Part shown: in pieces, positions 35,500 through 43,971 of the stretch | How positions within the stretch are numbered: position 1 is the stretch's first letter | Layout: every line of letters starts with the position of its first letter | From: Acidobacteriaceae bacterium | GTDB lineage: Bacteria > Acidobacteriota > Terriglobia > Terriglobales > Acidobacteriaceae | Direction: 5' to 3' | DNA length: 55,118 bases | Assembly (NCBI GenBank): GCA_003160215.1 | Contig: PLQW01000234.1 | Coordinates: forward strand, 1-55,118 | Made by a program: the position numbers and the translations under genes | The notes under the pieces: generated by a model | What the model saw: the letters and a program-made list of their open reading frames with translations, nothing else | Databases searched by the model: none | Told to the model about the DNA's origin: nothing

Positions 35500-36717
35500 A
35501 TGACAGATAGGACGTTGAAGAGGCAGACATTGTCCGTCGCCCTGTGTTTGGTTCTGATTGTGGCCACGATGGGGTCCGGGGCCGACGCTGCAATGATGTA
35601 CCAAAGCCAGGGAGCGGCGCCCGCGTCAGCACCCTCGTCTGGGTATCCGGGCCAAGGCACTCCCGAGACCGCTGAAGAGCTGCAGGCATTGGTGGCTCCC
35701 ATCGCACTGTACCCGGACGCGTTGGTGGCCCAGATTCTCAGCGGAGCGACCTTCCCGGACCAGATCGCGGTCGCCAATTACTGGCTGCAGCAAAACAAAA
35801 GCCTCACCGGCTCAGCCTTGGGTCAGGCGGTGGACAAACAAACCTGGGACCCCAGCGTCAAGGCGCTTACTCAGTTTCCTTCGGTGCTGAACAATATGGC
35901 GCAGAACCTGTCGTGGACGTCGCAATTGGGAGAGGCCTATCACAACCAGTCGTCCGACGTAATGGCCGCCGTACAGACCTTGCGCGCCCAGGCCAAGGCC
36001 GACGGTAATCTCAAGTCCGGTTCTCAGATCACGGTGGTGCAACAGACGCCGCAGACGATTGTCATCCAGCCTACAAATCCCCAAATTGTGTATGTTCCGG
36101 AATACAACCCAACGGTGGTTTACGGAACGGCTTACGTCACTCCCGGATACAGCATCGGTGACCTGGTGGCGACGGGCCTTCTTTCCTTTGGGGCCGGAAT
36201 GGCGGTTGGCGCAATGATGGGCGGAGGTTGCTGCGGTTGGGGATACAGCAGTTGGAACTGCAACTGGTATCACGGCGGCGGGGTGTACTACGGTAACCAC
36301 CCTTACTACGGAAACAACGCGTGGCACGGTGGGTACTACGGCAACGGCTACAACAATGCCAACCACTACAACAATGGGTACAACAGCAGTGGCTATCATG
36401 CCAACAGCTACAGCCACAATACGAATGTGAGCGGCAACACGGTCAACGTGAATAATGCCAACCGGCAGAACGCAAACGCCGATCATAGCGGCGATTCCGC
36501 TTCCTCCCGCGGTTGGGGAGGCAGTGGAAGTGGAAGCGGCCGCGGATCGACGGCCTTCAGCGGCTTCGGAGATCGCTCCGGTTCCTCGAGCGGCGCCGGC
36601 GGCGGAGGCTGGGGAGATCGCTCGGCCAGCTCTCGCGGCTGGGCAAGCCGCGGCGGAGGCGGAGGCTGGGGCGGTGGCGGCCGCAGCTTCGGCGGCGGCG
36701 GCGGTGGCCGGAGGTGA
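35500..36717 (+). CDS. DUF3300 secreted protein
   Basis: A 405-residue exported protein. It has a signal peptide (LSVALCLVLIVATMGSGADA), then the DUF3300 domain: TAEELQALVAPIALYPDALV, ATFPDQIAVANYWL, VKALTQFPSVLNNMAQNLSW, and the PQIVYVPEYNPTVVYG strand. A Gly-rich hydrophobic segment (~225-245) follows. Residues ~260-405 are low complexity (Asn/Tyr/His, then Gly/Ser/Arg). The ATG at 35500 has AAGGAGG upstream. The DUF2950 gene follows 87 bases later, a pairing commonly seen, so they likely act together at the envelope; the biochemical role is unknown. Confidence 0.9.
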   Translation: MTDRTLKRQTLSVALCLVLIVATMGSGADAAMMYQSQGAAPASAPSSGYPGQGTPETAEELQALVAPIALYPDALVAQILSGATFPDQIAVANYWLQQNKSLTGSALGQAVDKQTWDPSVKALTQFPSVLNNMAQNLSWTSQLGEAYHNQSSDVMAAVQTLRAQAKADGNLKSGSQITVVQQTPQTIVIQPTNPQIVYVPEYNPTVVYGTAYVTPGYSIGDLVATGLLSFGAGMAVGAMMGGGCCGWGYSSWNCNWYHGGGVYYGNHPYYGNNAWHGGYYGNGYNNANHYNNGYNSSGYHANSYSHNTNVSGNTVNVNNANRQNANADHSGDSASSRGWGGSGSGSGRGSTAFSGFGDRSGSSSGAGGGGWGDRSASSRGWASRGGGGGWGGGGRSFGGGGGGRR

Positions 36718-36804
36718 CACCGGAGACATGGCTTGGATTAGCTGCCGATGTACCGCAGAAAAGCTCAGCCGTCAACCATGAAATACAACGTTTGGAGGAT
36801 GGGA

Positions 36805-37758
36805 ATGTCGCACATCAAGGTCATGATTTTGCGGTGTTGCGTGGTCTTTGCACTCCTCGCCCTGGTGATTTCCTTCGCCTCGTGCAACAAATCGGAGAAG
36901 CACGCCGCTACGGAAGCCGCGCAGAAGACATTCGCGTCGGCCGAGGATGCCGGCAAAGAGTTGGTGGAAGCGGCGAAAGCGGGTAGTCACGACGCATTGG
37001 TCGCGATCTTCGGTCCGGGATCGCGGGACATTATCTTCTCCGGCGATACTGCGCAGGACAAGATGTCGTTCGAACATTTCGTATCAGCCTATGGAACGAT
37101 GAATCGCTGGCGCAAACAGACCGATGGAAGCCAAGTGCTCTACCTCGGGGCCGACAATAATCCTTTTCCAATCCCGCTTAAGAAGAACGGTTCCGGACAA
37201 TGGTACTTCGACACCGCGGCGGGAAAAGACGAGATTCTTTCGCGGCGTATCGGCGATAACGAATTGGCCGCGATGGACGTAGTTGCCGCCATGGCGGATA
37301 CCCAAGCCGAATATTTTTCGCAACGTCACGACGGCGTAAAGCAGTACGCGCAGAAGCTTATCAGCGACGAAGGCAAACAGAACGGGCTGTATTGGAAGTC
37401 GCCAGAGGGGCAGCCTAAGAGCCCGCTTGGGCCGCTGGCAGCGTATGCTGCTGCCACGGAAGGATTGACGCTGCAGGCGAACAAGCAGCAGCCATTTCAC
37501 GGCTACTTCTATCACACTCTCACCAAACAGGGCGCGGACGCCAAAGGCGGCGCTAAAGATTACGTCGTAAACGGAAAGATGACCGGAGGCTTCGCCTTCG
37601 TCGCCTATCCTGAGAAGTACGGCGATACGGGCATCACGACCTTCATTATCAACCAGAACGGAGTCGTGTACGAGAAGGACCTTGGGAAGGATACCGCCAC
37701 GGTGGCAAAAGCGATAACCGAGTTCAATCCCGACAAGAGTTGGGCTCCGGTGCAGTAA
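36805..37758 (+). CDS. DUF2950 lipoprotein
   Basis: A 317-residue predicted lipoprotein: VMILRCCVVFALLALVISFA, then S-C lipobox (SFASC), followed by a DUF2950 domain with AAKAGSHDALVAIFGPGSRD and ending GGFAFVAYPEKYGDTGITTF. ATG 36805 is chosen because GGAGG lies the right distance upstream and the signal peptide starts there; earlier in-frame ATGs (36748, 36778, 36799) fit less well. It probably forms an operon with the DUF3300 gene. Function is not known. Confidence 0.88.
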   Translation: MSHIKVMILRCCVVFALLALVISFASCNKSEKHAATEAAQKTFASAEDAGKELVEAAKAGSHDALVAIFGPGSRDIIFSGDTAQDKMSFEHFVSAYGTMNRWRKQTDGSQVLYLGADNNPFPIPLKKNGSGQWYFDTAAGKDEILSRRIGDNELAAMDVVAAMADTQAEYFSQRHDGVKQYAQKLISDEGKQNGLYWKSPEGQPKSPLGPLAAYAAATEGLTLQANKQQPFHGYFYHTLTKQGADAKGGAKDYVVNGKMTGGFAFVAYPEKYGDTGITTFIINQNGVVYEKDLGKDTATVAKAITEFNPDKSWAPVQ

Positions 37759-38123
37759 AGGCGGTCGTGCCCGAGCTTTGCTGACCTGATGCAAGGTTCA
37801 ACCGGGACAGAGGGAGCAGTTACTCCGAGGGTGCTCACACAAGCTTCTTTTGCTTGGGTGGGGTAGTTCTGGCGCGTGGCCCGAGTGATAAACATGGGGT
37901 ACCCCGTTCTAGCCTGGTTTCGGCTGGGGCGGGACAATTAAAGGGTTGATAATGCGAACCCGCAGCGGCATCCCCATACACGCGCGCTTTCGCCCTTCCG
38001 CTCCATGCAATCGTCAGCGCACACAAAAACTCTGGCAGCGATGGCTGGTGTTTCGACTTGAAGCAACTGCGGGACTGTGGCAAGATGCGCGGGCTTGTGC
38101 CAACTAGAGGAAGGTGAAGGAAG
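37759..38123. other. Intergenic region upstream of the M23 peptidase
   Basis: 365 bases, no gene seen. It contains a GGGGTACCCC palindrome near 37897 and other GC-rich foldbacks typical of this genome's spacers. Confidence 0.4.
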
Positions 38124-39416
38124 ATGAAATCGAACGTCCGCGTCAGGTCAACGATTGCATTATTCGTACTCGCGATACTCGGGCTGTGCCACTCGTTGAG
38201 CTTCGCTCAAGGCAAGACAGAAGCGCCGGCGAAGACCGATTACTTCAAACCCATCACGGATGGCGACGGCATGAGGTATCCGCTCGAGATCGGGCCTCTG
38301 GTGTGGCATGTGTTGGGGAGTGGTATCTATCCCGTGAAGGGATCGGATGGCCTTACTCATCTCGCGTACGAACTGATGTTCACCAACGTGTGGCGTTTCC
38401 CGGCAACCATCAATTCGGTGGAAGTGGTGGATCTTGCGCAGGACAACAAAGTCACGGGTAGCAACCGCGTGCTCAGCATCAAGAACGAAGACGTGACTGG
38501 CCAGGTCAAGCTTTTTTCCCTCCCCAATACCCAAGACAAGGCGAACTACTCGACCGAGGTTCCCGGAGGCCAGTCCGGCGTGATGTTCTTCGATGTCACC
38601 TACGCCGATCCCAGCCAGGTACCGCGCGCCATCGCGCACCGGGTGACCGTTTCCATCCCGCAGGTCGAGCGCATGCCCAAGTCCGTGGTGGTGAGCCGGC
38701 CGGTGAAGGTAAGCAGCATGGACGCGATTGTGTTGAGTCCTCCGATGAAGGGAGACGGCTGGGTGGACTCGAACGGTTGTTGCCTGGAGATCGGGCCGCA
38801 TCGTTTCGTGACCAACCCGATGAACGGGACGCTGGATCCCAGTGAAGGATTTGCCATCGACTGGATCAAAGTGGATGCACAGGGGCACGCCTACACGGGA
38901 GACGGCAAGAAGCCGGAACAATGGCTGGACTATGGCGTCGACGTTCTCGCGGTAGCCCCGGGCACAGTTGTCGAGGTGATGCGCAATCTCCCCAACGAAC
39001 CGCCTGGCAAAACTCCGGACGACTTGACCATTGCGCAGATCGCGGGCAATCGCGTGATTCTCGATCTGGGCTACGGCAGATATGTGATGTACGCCCATCT
39101 GGTTCCCAACAGCATTCCGGTCCAGGTCGGCGACTACGTACGACAGGGCGAAAAGATTGGCTTGCTGGGAAACTCGGGAAACACCGACGCGCCGCACTTG
39201 CATTTCCAGGTGATGGACCGTCCATCTTCGCTGGATGCGACCTCGTTGCCGTTTGTTTTCGATAGCATGCAGTTGCAGGGACGCATCAAGATGAACCTCG
39301 ACGAGTTGGATAACACGATAATCCACAAAGCATCGGACCTTCCCATCCAATCCATGGGAGACAAGGCGCTAACGCGTAGCATGCCGCTGTCGCTCGACAT
39401 CGTCAGCTTCAAGTAG
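38124..39416 (+). CDS. M23-family metallopeptidase (secreted)
   Basis: A 430-residue exported protein with a signal peptide (TIALFVLAILGLCHSLSFA). The C-terminal LytM/M23 region (~255-385) has FAIDWIKVD (aspartate ligand), RYVMYAHLVPN (active-site His), GDYVRQGEKIGLLGNSGNT and HLHFQ (zinc/catalytic His). The first M23 ligand histidine of the usual HxxxD is not seen in its normal place, so activity is uncertain. M23 enzymes cut peptidoglycan cross-bridges. The ATG at 38124 follows GAAGG. Its stop lies three bases from the convergent etfA stop. Confidence 0.85.
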   Translation: MKSNVRVRSTIALFVLAILGLCHSLSFAQGKTEAPAKTDYFKPITDGDGMRYPLEIGPLVWHVLGSGIYPVKGSDGLTHLAYELMFTNVWRFPATINSVEVVDLAQDNKVTGSNRVLSIKNEDVTGQVKLFSLPNTQDKANYSTEVPGGQSGVMFFDVTYADPSQVPRAIAHRVTVSIPQVERMPKSVVVSRPVKVSSMDAIVLSPPMKGDGWVDSNGCCLEIGPHRFVTNPMNGTLDPSEGFAIDWIKVDAQGHAYTGDGKKPEQWLDYGVDVLAVAPGTVVEVMRNLPNEPPGKTPDDLTIAQIAGNRVILDLGYGRYVMYAHLVPNSIPVQVGDYVRQGEKIGLLGNSGNTDAPHLHFQVMDRPSSLDATSLPFVFDSMQLQGRIKMNLDELDNTIIHKASDLPIQSMGDKALTRSMPLSLDIVSFK

Positions 39417-39419
39417 TGA

Positions 39420-40448
39420 TCACGAACCCAGCAGTGCGTTGACCTTCGACATCACCTCGAAGGCGTCGGCCACGTACAAGACGTCAGCTTTGCCCCGGGC
39501 CCATCCGCAGTTGGGATCGAGGTTGATGGCGCGCCGCTCGCCAATGAATCGCCAACCCACCGTGTGAGGCTCCTCGCCGTGGCAGCATGCGGAGAGCCCC
39601 TTGGGATGACGAGGCGTGGCCCCGGTCTGTCCCACCTGGTTGAGGTGGCTCATGAAGCGCAAGGCCGATTGGTTCTCTCCGCTCATCTCGACCAGGGACT
39701 TGCTGCTGCCGAGCGATGCTTTGGATTTCTTCAGGAAATCCACAATGATGGTTTCGGCTTCGGGCACATGGGTCTGGCCGTCTTTCTGTTTCTTGGTCCA
39801 GCCCGCGCCCGCGACGAACAGCAGCTTGGCGTCCGGACGAATGGTTTGCTGGTCCGCGGGCGGCGTAATCGTGCCGCGAACGGTGGTGCGCCTCATACTC
39901 TCGCTCACCGGCACGGCAATCGGTTCCGGCGTGACCGAGCCACTCTCGCCTTGCCAAGCTGCGTGCGCGCTCGGATCGAGCAGCAGTACCCACGGACGCT
40001 GCGTGCGAGTGAGTGAAGCTTCGATGCGCTGGCGATAAAACCAGCGCGTCAAGGTTACAGAGCCTGAATCGGCAGCGATACCGGTAACATGCGTGTCCAC
40101 GCATCCGCCTACGCGAAGGGTAACTCCTGCCGTGATGCGCGAGGAGCGCGAGGTGGCAGCAGTGATGACAATCGTCGCCTGCGCCGCGCGTATCAGGGCC
40201 TCGCAAGCGGCGGCATTGGTGGCGTAGCGCGCGGACGCGAAGTCTTCTCCGGCAACAGCGAGGAACCGCGACGCGCCACAGTTTGCGATAGCATCGGCCG
40301 CCGGCTGTACCGTGGCCCCGTAAACCGCGGCGACCAATGTTCCGCGCAACGCCTGACTTAACTCCACTGCGGCGCCAAGCGCTTCCCGCGCGGGTTGGCC
40401 GAGTGCGCCGTCTTCTTCGCTGTGCGCCAGGAAAAGAATGATGTCCAT
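39420..40448 (-). CDS. etfA: Electron transfer flavoprotein alpha subunit, divergent
   Basis: A 342-residue EtfA-like (FixB-like) protein. EtfA carries FAD and shuttles electrons from acyl-CoA-type dehydrogenases to ETF-QO. The N-terminal domain is clear (MDIILFLAHSEEDGALGQPA). In the FAD-binding C-terminal domain NQVGQTGATPRHPKGL is present, but the canonical GISGAxQHxxG stretch is replaced by SACCHGEEPHTVGWRFIGER, followed by AINLDPNCGW and KADVLYVADAFEVM. It has two adjacent cysteines and an altered flavin loop. It starts nine bases after etfB, with AGGAG upstream. Confidence 0.85.
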   Translation of the reverse strand: MDIILFLAHSEEDGALGQPAREALGAAVELSQALRGTLVAAVYGATVQPAADAIANCGASRFLAVAGEDFASARYATNAAACEALIRAAQATIVITAATSRSSRITAGVTLRVGGCVDTHVTGIAADSGSVTLTRWFYRQRIEASLTRTQRPWVLLLDPSAHAAWQGESGSVTPEPIAVPVSESMRRTTVRGTITPPADQQTIRPDAKLLFVAGAGWTKKQKDGQTHVPEAETIIVDFLKKSKASLGSSKSLVEMSGENQSALRFMSHLNQVGQTGATPRHPKGLSACCHGEEPHTVGWRFIGERRAINLDPNCGWARGKADVLYVADAFEVMSKVNALLGS

Positions 40449-40457
40449 GGTTCTTCG

Positions 40458-41270
40458 TTACTCCTGTTTGATCCACTGCACGATTTCGCGCGCGATGTCT
40501 TCCGGCGGCAGGTCCTTTACGATCCGGGTCTGCCGCTGCTGCTTCGGCGTGGCGACGTTGGTATACTGCAATCCCTCGGCAGAAATTGCTGCGACTGTCG
40601 CCCGCTGCAACGCGGGCATGATGCTGCGCATGTTGGCCATGCCGACTTGCGGATCGTTGCGCGGTTCGCCCAGATTGCCCGTCGCCCATCCCAGTACCGC
40701 CGGCGGTCCGGCACACAACGAGACTTGGTGGCGCGCGCCTTCAATACGTTCCAGCACTTCGAAGGAGCCGTCGTCCTGCGGAGTGATTGCGTCAACTCCC
40801 TGGAACTGGTCCACAATTCCGAGTTCTTCGCCGATGAGCTGCAAGGTCACGCCCGCGCTGCGGCTGGCCGATTCCCATCCGCCGAACAAGAGCAGCCGCG
40901 ACAGCTCGATGCCCACGATGCCGCGAATGGCCGCTGCCAGCGCCGCCGCGGTCTGATGAGCATCGGCGAAGCCGCTGGAGGGGCCGTCCACGGCCACCAG
41001 TTGCAGCGGAACTTTCTGCGCCACCGTCATCATCACCTGCTGCAACTTGGCCTTGGGCGCCATGCTCACCAGCCACAGCTTGCTGCCGGCGATGTGCTTC
41101 ACCAGGTTGGCGCCTTCGTACAGCGCGTGCGACGCCCAGGGATCGAGAATCGCGGGCAACATCATCTCGTTCTTCAGCGCCGGTCCGGACGGTCCGGTGA
41201 CAGGTTCCAGCGTCTGCAAGGGATCGGGAACGACGCTGGCGCAAACTACAACGTGATAGGGAGTGGTCAT
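40458..41270 (-). CDS. etfB: Electron transfer flavoprotein beta subunit, divergent
   Basis: A 270-residue EtfB-like (FixA-like) protein starting MTTPYHVVVCASVVPDPLQT at ATG 41270 (an in-frame ATG at 41303 is less likely). The alpha/beta domain is recognisable (WASHALYEGANLVKHIAGSK, LGWATGNLGEPRNDPQVGMA). The nucleotide-binding loop, usually GKQxxDxDxxQ, reads LLFGGWESASRSAGV, so AMP/FAD binding may differ from the textbook ETF. The last residues precede etfA by nine bases, an obvious two-gene unit. Confidence 0.85.
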   Translation of the reverse strand: MTTPYHVVVCASVVPDPLQTLEPVTGPSGPALKNEMMLPAILDPWASHALYEGANLVKHIAGSKLWLVSMAPKAKLQQVMMTVAQKVPLQLVAVDGPSSGFADAHQTAAALAAAIRGIVGIELSRLLLFGGWESASRSAGVTLQLIGEELGIVDQFQGVDAITPQDDGSFEVLERIEGARHQVSLCAGPPAVLGWATGNLGEPRNDPQVGMANMRSIMPALQRATVAAISAEGLQYTNVATPKQQRQTRIVKDLPPEDIAREIVQWIKQE

Positions 41271-41368
41271 CTTTAAGTTTTCCAATGAATCCGGATTATT
41301 CATCTGTTTCGGTAGCTTTGAAAGGGTACGGCTTCACACGCTGCGAAGAAAGTCGACTGCATCTCGCT

Positions 41369-41402
41369 TCGAAGGGGCGCACCTTTAGGTGCGCCGCTGG
41401 AA
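41369..41402. repeat. GAAGGGGCGCACCTT repeat (copy 4)
   Basis: CGAAGGGGCGCACCTTTAGG followed by TGCGCCGC: the hairpin GGCGCACC/GGTGCGCC is complete here, then a T-rich run after CCC. Best-preserved member of this family in the window. Confidence 0.65.
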
Positions 41403-41460
41403 GCCCTTATTTTTTGTTATCCCGAGCGGGCTCTGGCCCGCGAGCGACCTGCGACGCCAC

Positions 41461-41724
41461 TTACCGGGTGGCACGAGCTGTCATAACACCCCAGAAAATC
41501 AGAATGAGCGAACCAACAAGGAACGTGGGTGCCAAATATCCCAGCGCAGGCGACCAGTGGTTCTGCCCTGCAACCTGAATATAGGTTCGGTACATGCGGA
41601 CAGAGGACGCAATCGTTGTCCATCTGCTCTTTACCAATCCCTTATTCCAAAGGCGAGCTTGGATTAGCAAATACATCACTCCATGTATGATGAATAGAGA
41701 AATGCCTAAACGGATCAGTAGCAT
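41461..41724 (-). CDS. Small hypothetical membrane protein
   Basis: An 87-residue protein with two predicted membrane helices (LIRLGISLFIIHGVMYLLI and LGYLAPTFLVGSLILIFWGV) joined by a basic loop. ATG 41724 has GGTGAG upstream. It lies between the ETF-QO gene and etfB on the same strand, so it may be co-expressed with the electron-transfer genes. No family recognised. Confidence 0.55.
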   Translation of the reverse strand: MLLIRLGISLFIIHGVMYLLIQARLWNKGLVKSRWTTIASSVRMYRTYIQVAGQNHWSPALGYLAPTFLVGSLILIFWGVMTARATR

Positions 41725-41832
41725 ATGAAGAATCTCACCTCAGCAGTAAGCACCAAGCCGCTGCTCCAAAAATATTAAACGAAGGGCGAGTTCTCTCCGG
41801 GGCTGAAGCCCAACTCTCCACGCCCACGTAAC

Positions 41833-41852
41833 GGCACGGCTGAAGCCGTGCC
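41833..41852. repeat. GGCACGGC-tgaa-GCCGTGCC hairpin repeat
   Basis: Perfect 8-bp stem with a TGAA loop, followed by CCTTCAAAG (inverse of the CTTTGAAGGGG unit). A similar GAAGCCGTGCCC-TTTCAAAA sequence lies at ~30155-30175. Confidence 0.6.
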
Positions 41853-41920
41853 CCTTCAAAGCGTTGAGAACCTCCTGAATTATGCGGGCCATGCTCCCAC
41901 CCTATACACGTGTGATTACA

Positions 41921-43777
41921 CTAGTTTTCCGCCGAGTGCAGCCCGCCCGCGCCCGCTCGGAATTGCAAATTTGGACTCCCCTCGACACTCTCCGGACAGT
42001 TCCACATGCACGCGCCGCAGAACACGCATTTCTCGCGATCGAAATTCGGCGGCCCTTCCAGGCTTCGGGTGATGGCTTGTCCGGAACACATCTCCACGCA
42101 CAGCTTGGTTCCGCAGCGGCCGCACACCTCGAGGTCGCGGAAGCGAACGTGGTCGGCGTATCCCGCGGGAGCCTGGACCTTACCGCCCATCAGCAGTACG
42201 TCCTGATGCGATACCAGCAGCGAACCATCGTGAGCGATCGCGGGCCAGCCGCTCGCGTCCATCAAGGAATCATGGAGCGAAGAGCCGCCGACGTTGCACT
42301 GATGCTGGATACTTTCGATCTCCCGCGGCTTGAGCTTTCCTCGATAAAACTCCTCCGGCGACACGATTCGTTCGCACGGATTGGAAGGATGGCTGCCTAA
42401 CGAGAGCCGGCCTTTTGTAAATGCTGTCGCGGCCATCCCGATCAATCCCGTGACGACTCCGCGCTGGAAGCCGTCACGCGACTTCTCCGCAATGCGGGCC
42501 TCCCGTTCCAGCCAACTTGCTCTCCGCCGGGCTTCGTAAGCCTGGGCCAGGTTTTCGCGGGTGAACGGCTTGCCGGCTTGCAACAGCTCCAGCACGCCTT
42601 CAGCGAGTTGCACACCGGATGTCCATGCCTCGTCCACCCCTGAACCCGTGAGCACATTTGTACTGCCTGAGGACTCACCAATCCGAGCGTAACCGTCGCC
42701 CACCAGATAGGGCTCGCCGCGCTTGCCCGATTCCTGCAGAGACTTGGCTCCCCACGAGCGTAGCTTGCCGTCTTCGAGATAGCGCCAGAGATACGGGTGC
42801 TGAATGTAATGCTGTAAGTAGCGGTACACGGTGCGCGTCGGACAATCGAACCACGACGGAACAAAGATGCCGACGGACGCCACACCGCCGGGATGAACAT
42901 AGAAGAAGCCAAAGATCTCCGGCTCGGGAAAGCCGAAGGTGTGGAAGACCGTGCCAGGTTCGAGATCAACCTCGGGCCGAAGTTCGATGACGAACTTCAT
43001 GCCCAGCGCCCACTCGCGGACTTCATTGCCCGGGGGAGTTCCCAGCCGAGTGTCGAGGTCGTGACCGACCGCCCCGACAGGCCCATCTCCGATGACCGTG
43101 AGCGCCGCGCGTATATCCATTCCGGCAGTGAAGCCGGGCTCCGGTTTTCCCTGGCGGTCCACACCCTGATCGAGCAGGCGCACACCCAGGACCTTGCCGT
43201 CCTCGATCAGTGCCTTGTCCACCGGCATCCCCGGCCAGATTTGCACCGCGCCGCTCGACATCAATTGCGAGCCTACCCACTGGTTGAACTGGCCGATGGA
43301 AAGTACAAGCCCATCTTTTTTGTGAAGGAAACTCGGCGTGTAGGGCAGTTCGAGTGCATTGTGAGTAACGCCTAGAATCTTGCCAAGCGCGCGGATGCAG
43401 CGATCCCCGGTTCGCAGAACGCGCGAGCGCCGGCTGGCGCCCACGGGATCGAGCAGGTACACCACCTTCTCGTTTGCGACCGGCGCTGCCATGGGAATTT
43501 GTGCAGTATCCAGATCTGGGAAGCTGGCTCGAATGCCGCGCGCGCGTGTGACAACTCCGGAAACGCCGAAGCCAATGTCGTCAGCGCGCTCATAGCAGAT
43601 GACCTGCAATGGCAGGCCCGGCGCGGCCTTGCTCTCGATCGCCGGGCTGCCATCCTCGTTGAGCAGTTGGCGCGAGAGCGTCGTCAGAAAACCGCCCGTG
43701 GCAGGCCCAAAGCCGACGCAGGCAATGTCAACGTCGATGGTCGCACGCTCGATGGCAGGTTGGTCTTCAGTGCTCAA
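41921..43777 (-). CDS. ETF:quinone oxidoreductase-like flavoprotein with C-terminal ferredoxin domain (FixC-FixX-like)
   Basis: A 618-residue protein. The N-terminal FAD-binding fold is DVDIACVGFGPATGGFLTTL; mid regions GFGVSGVVTRARGIRASFPD, LVGDGYARIGESSGSTNVLT and SGVDEAWTSGVQLAEGVLEL match the ETF-QO/FixC family. The C-terminal ~90 residues carry CGRCGTKLCVEMC and CVFCGACMWNCP, ligands for 4Fe-4S cluster(s), as in FixX or ETF-QO. It passes electrons from reduced ETF to quinone. The start is TTG 43777 with GAGGA ~8 bases upstream; no nearer ATG exists. It is downstream of the acyl-CoA dehydrogenase gene and upstream of etfB/etfA. Confidence 0.9.
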   Translation of the reverse strand: MSTEDQPAIERATIDVDIACVGFGPATGGFLTTLSRQLLNEDGSPAIESKAAPGLPLQVICYERADDIGFGVSGVVTRARGIRASFPDLDTAQIPMAAPVANEKVVYLLDPVGASRRSRVLRTGDRCIRALGKILGVTHNALELPYTPSFLHKKDGLVLSIGQFNQWVGSQLMSSGAVQIWPGMPVDKALIEDGKVLGVRLLDQGVDRQGKPEPGFTAGMDIRAALTVIGDGPVGAVGHDLDTRLGTPPGNEVREWALGMKFVIELRPEVDLEPGTVFHTFGFPEPEIFGFFYVHPGGVASVGIFVPSWFDCPTRTVYRYLQHYIQHPYLWRYLEDGKLRSWGAKSLQESGKRGEPYLVGDGYARIGESSGSTNVLTGSGVDEAWTSGVQLAEGVLELLQAGKPFTRENLAQAYEARRRASWLEREARIAEKSRDGFQRGVVTGLIGMAATAFTKGRLSLGSHPSNPCERIVSPEEFYRGKLKPREIESIQHQCNVGGSSLHDSLMDASGWPAIAHDGSLLVSHQDVLLMGGKVQAPAGYADHVRFRDLEVCGRCGTKLCVEMCSGQAITRSLEGPPNFDREKCVFCGACMWNCPESVEGSPNLQFRAGAGGLHSAEN

Positions 43778-43860
43778 GTAATGTCCTCAATGTTTTCCGA
43801 CCCGCTTCATTCCGTCGAAAATCATTTACCACCCTTCGGCTTCGCTCAGGGCAGGCTTCG

Positions 43861-43925
43861 ACACAGAGACACGGAGTTTTTTGTTTCTATTGAGTTTTCT
43901 CCGTGATCTCCGTGCCTCCGTGGTT
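43861..43925. repeat. ACACAGAGACACGGAG...CTCCGTGCCTCCGTGGTT inverted repeat
   Basis: 65-base foldback in the spacer between ACAD and ETF-QO genes. The right arm shares the CCGTGGTTAA end with the CRCGGAT family but uses CACGGAG units. A related right arm, CTCTGTGCCTCTGTGTCTCT, is at 26575-26598. Confidence 0.6.
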
Positions 43926-43971
43926 AATCTCCCTATGGGATGACAGCGGGATACAGCGATCGTCGAACAGC

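Noticed and set aside
38160-39350. 396-codon minus-strand open frame opposite the M23 gene
   Set aside because: Antisense shadow of a gene with signal peptide and M23 motifs; no ribosome site or domain.
39420-43777. FixABCX nitrogen-fixation electron module
   Set aside because: The FixA/B/C/X-like set is present in form, but no nif/fix context exists, and the adjacent acyl-CoA dehydrogenase points to an ETF oxidation route.
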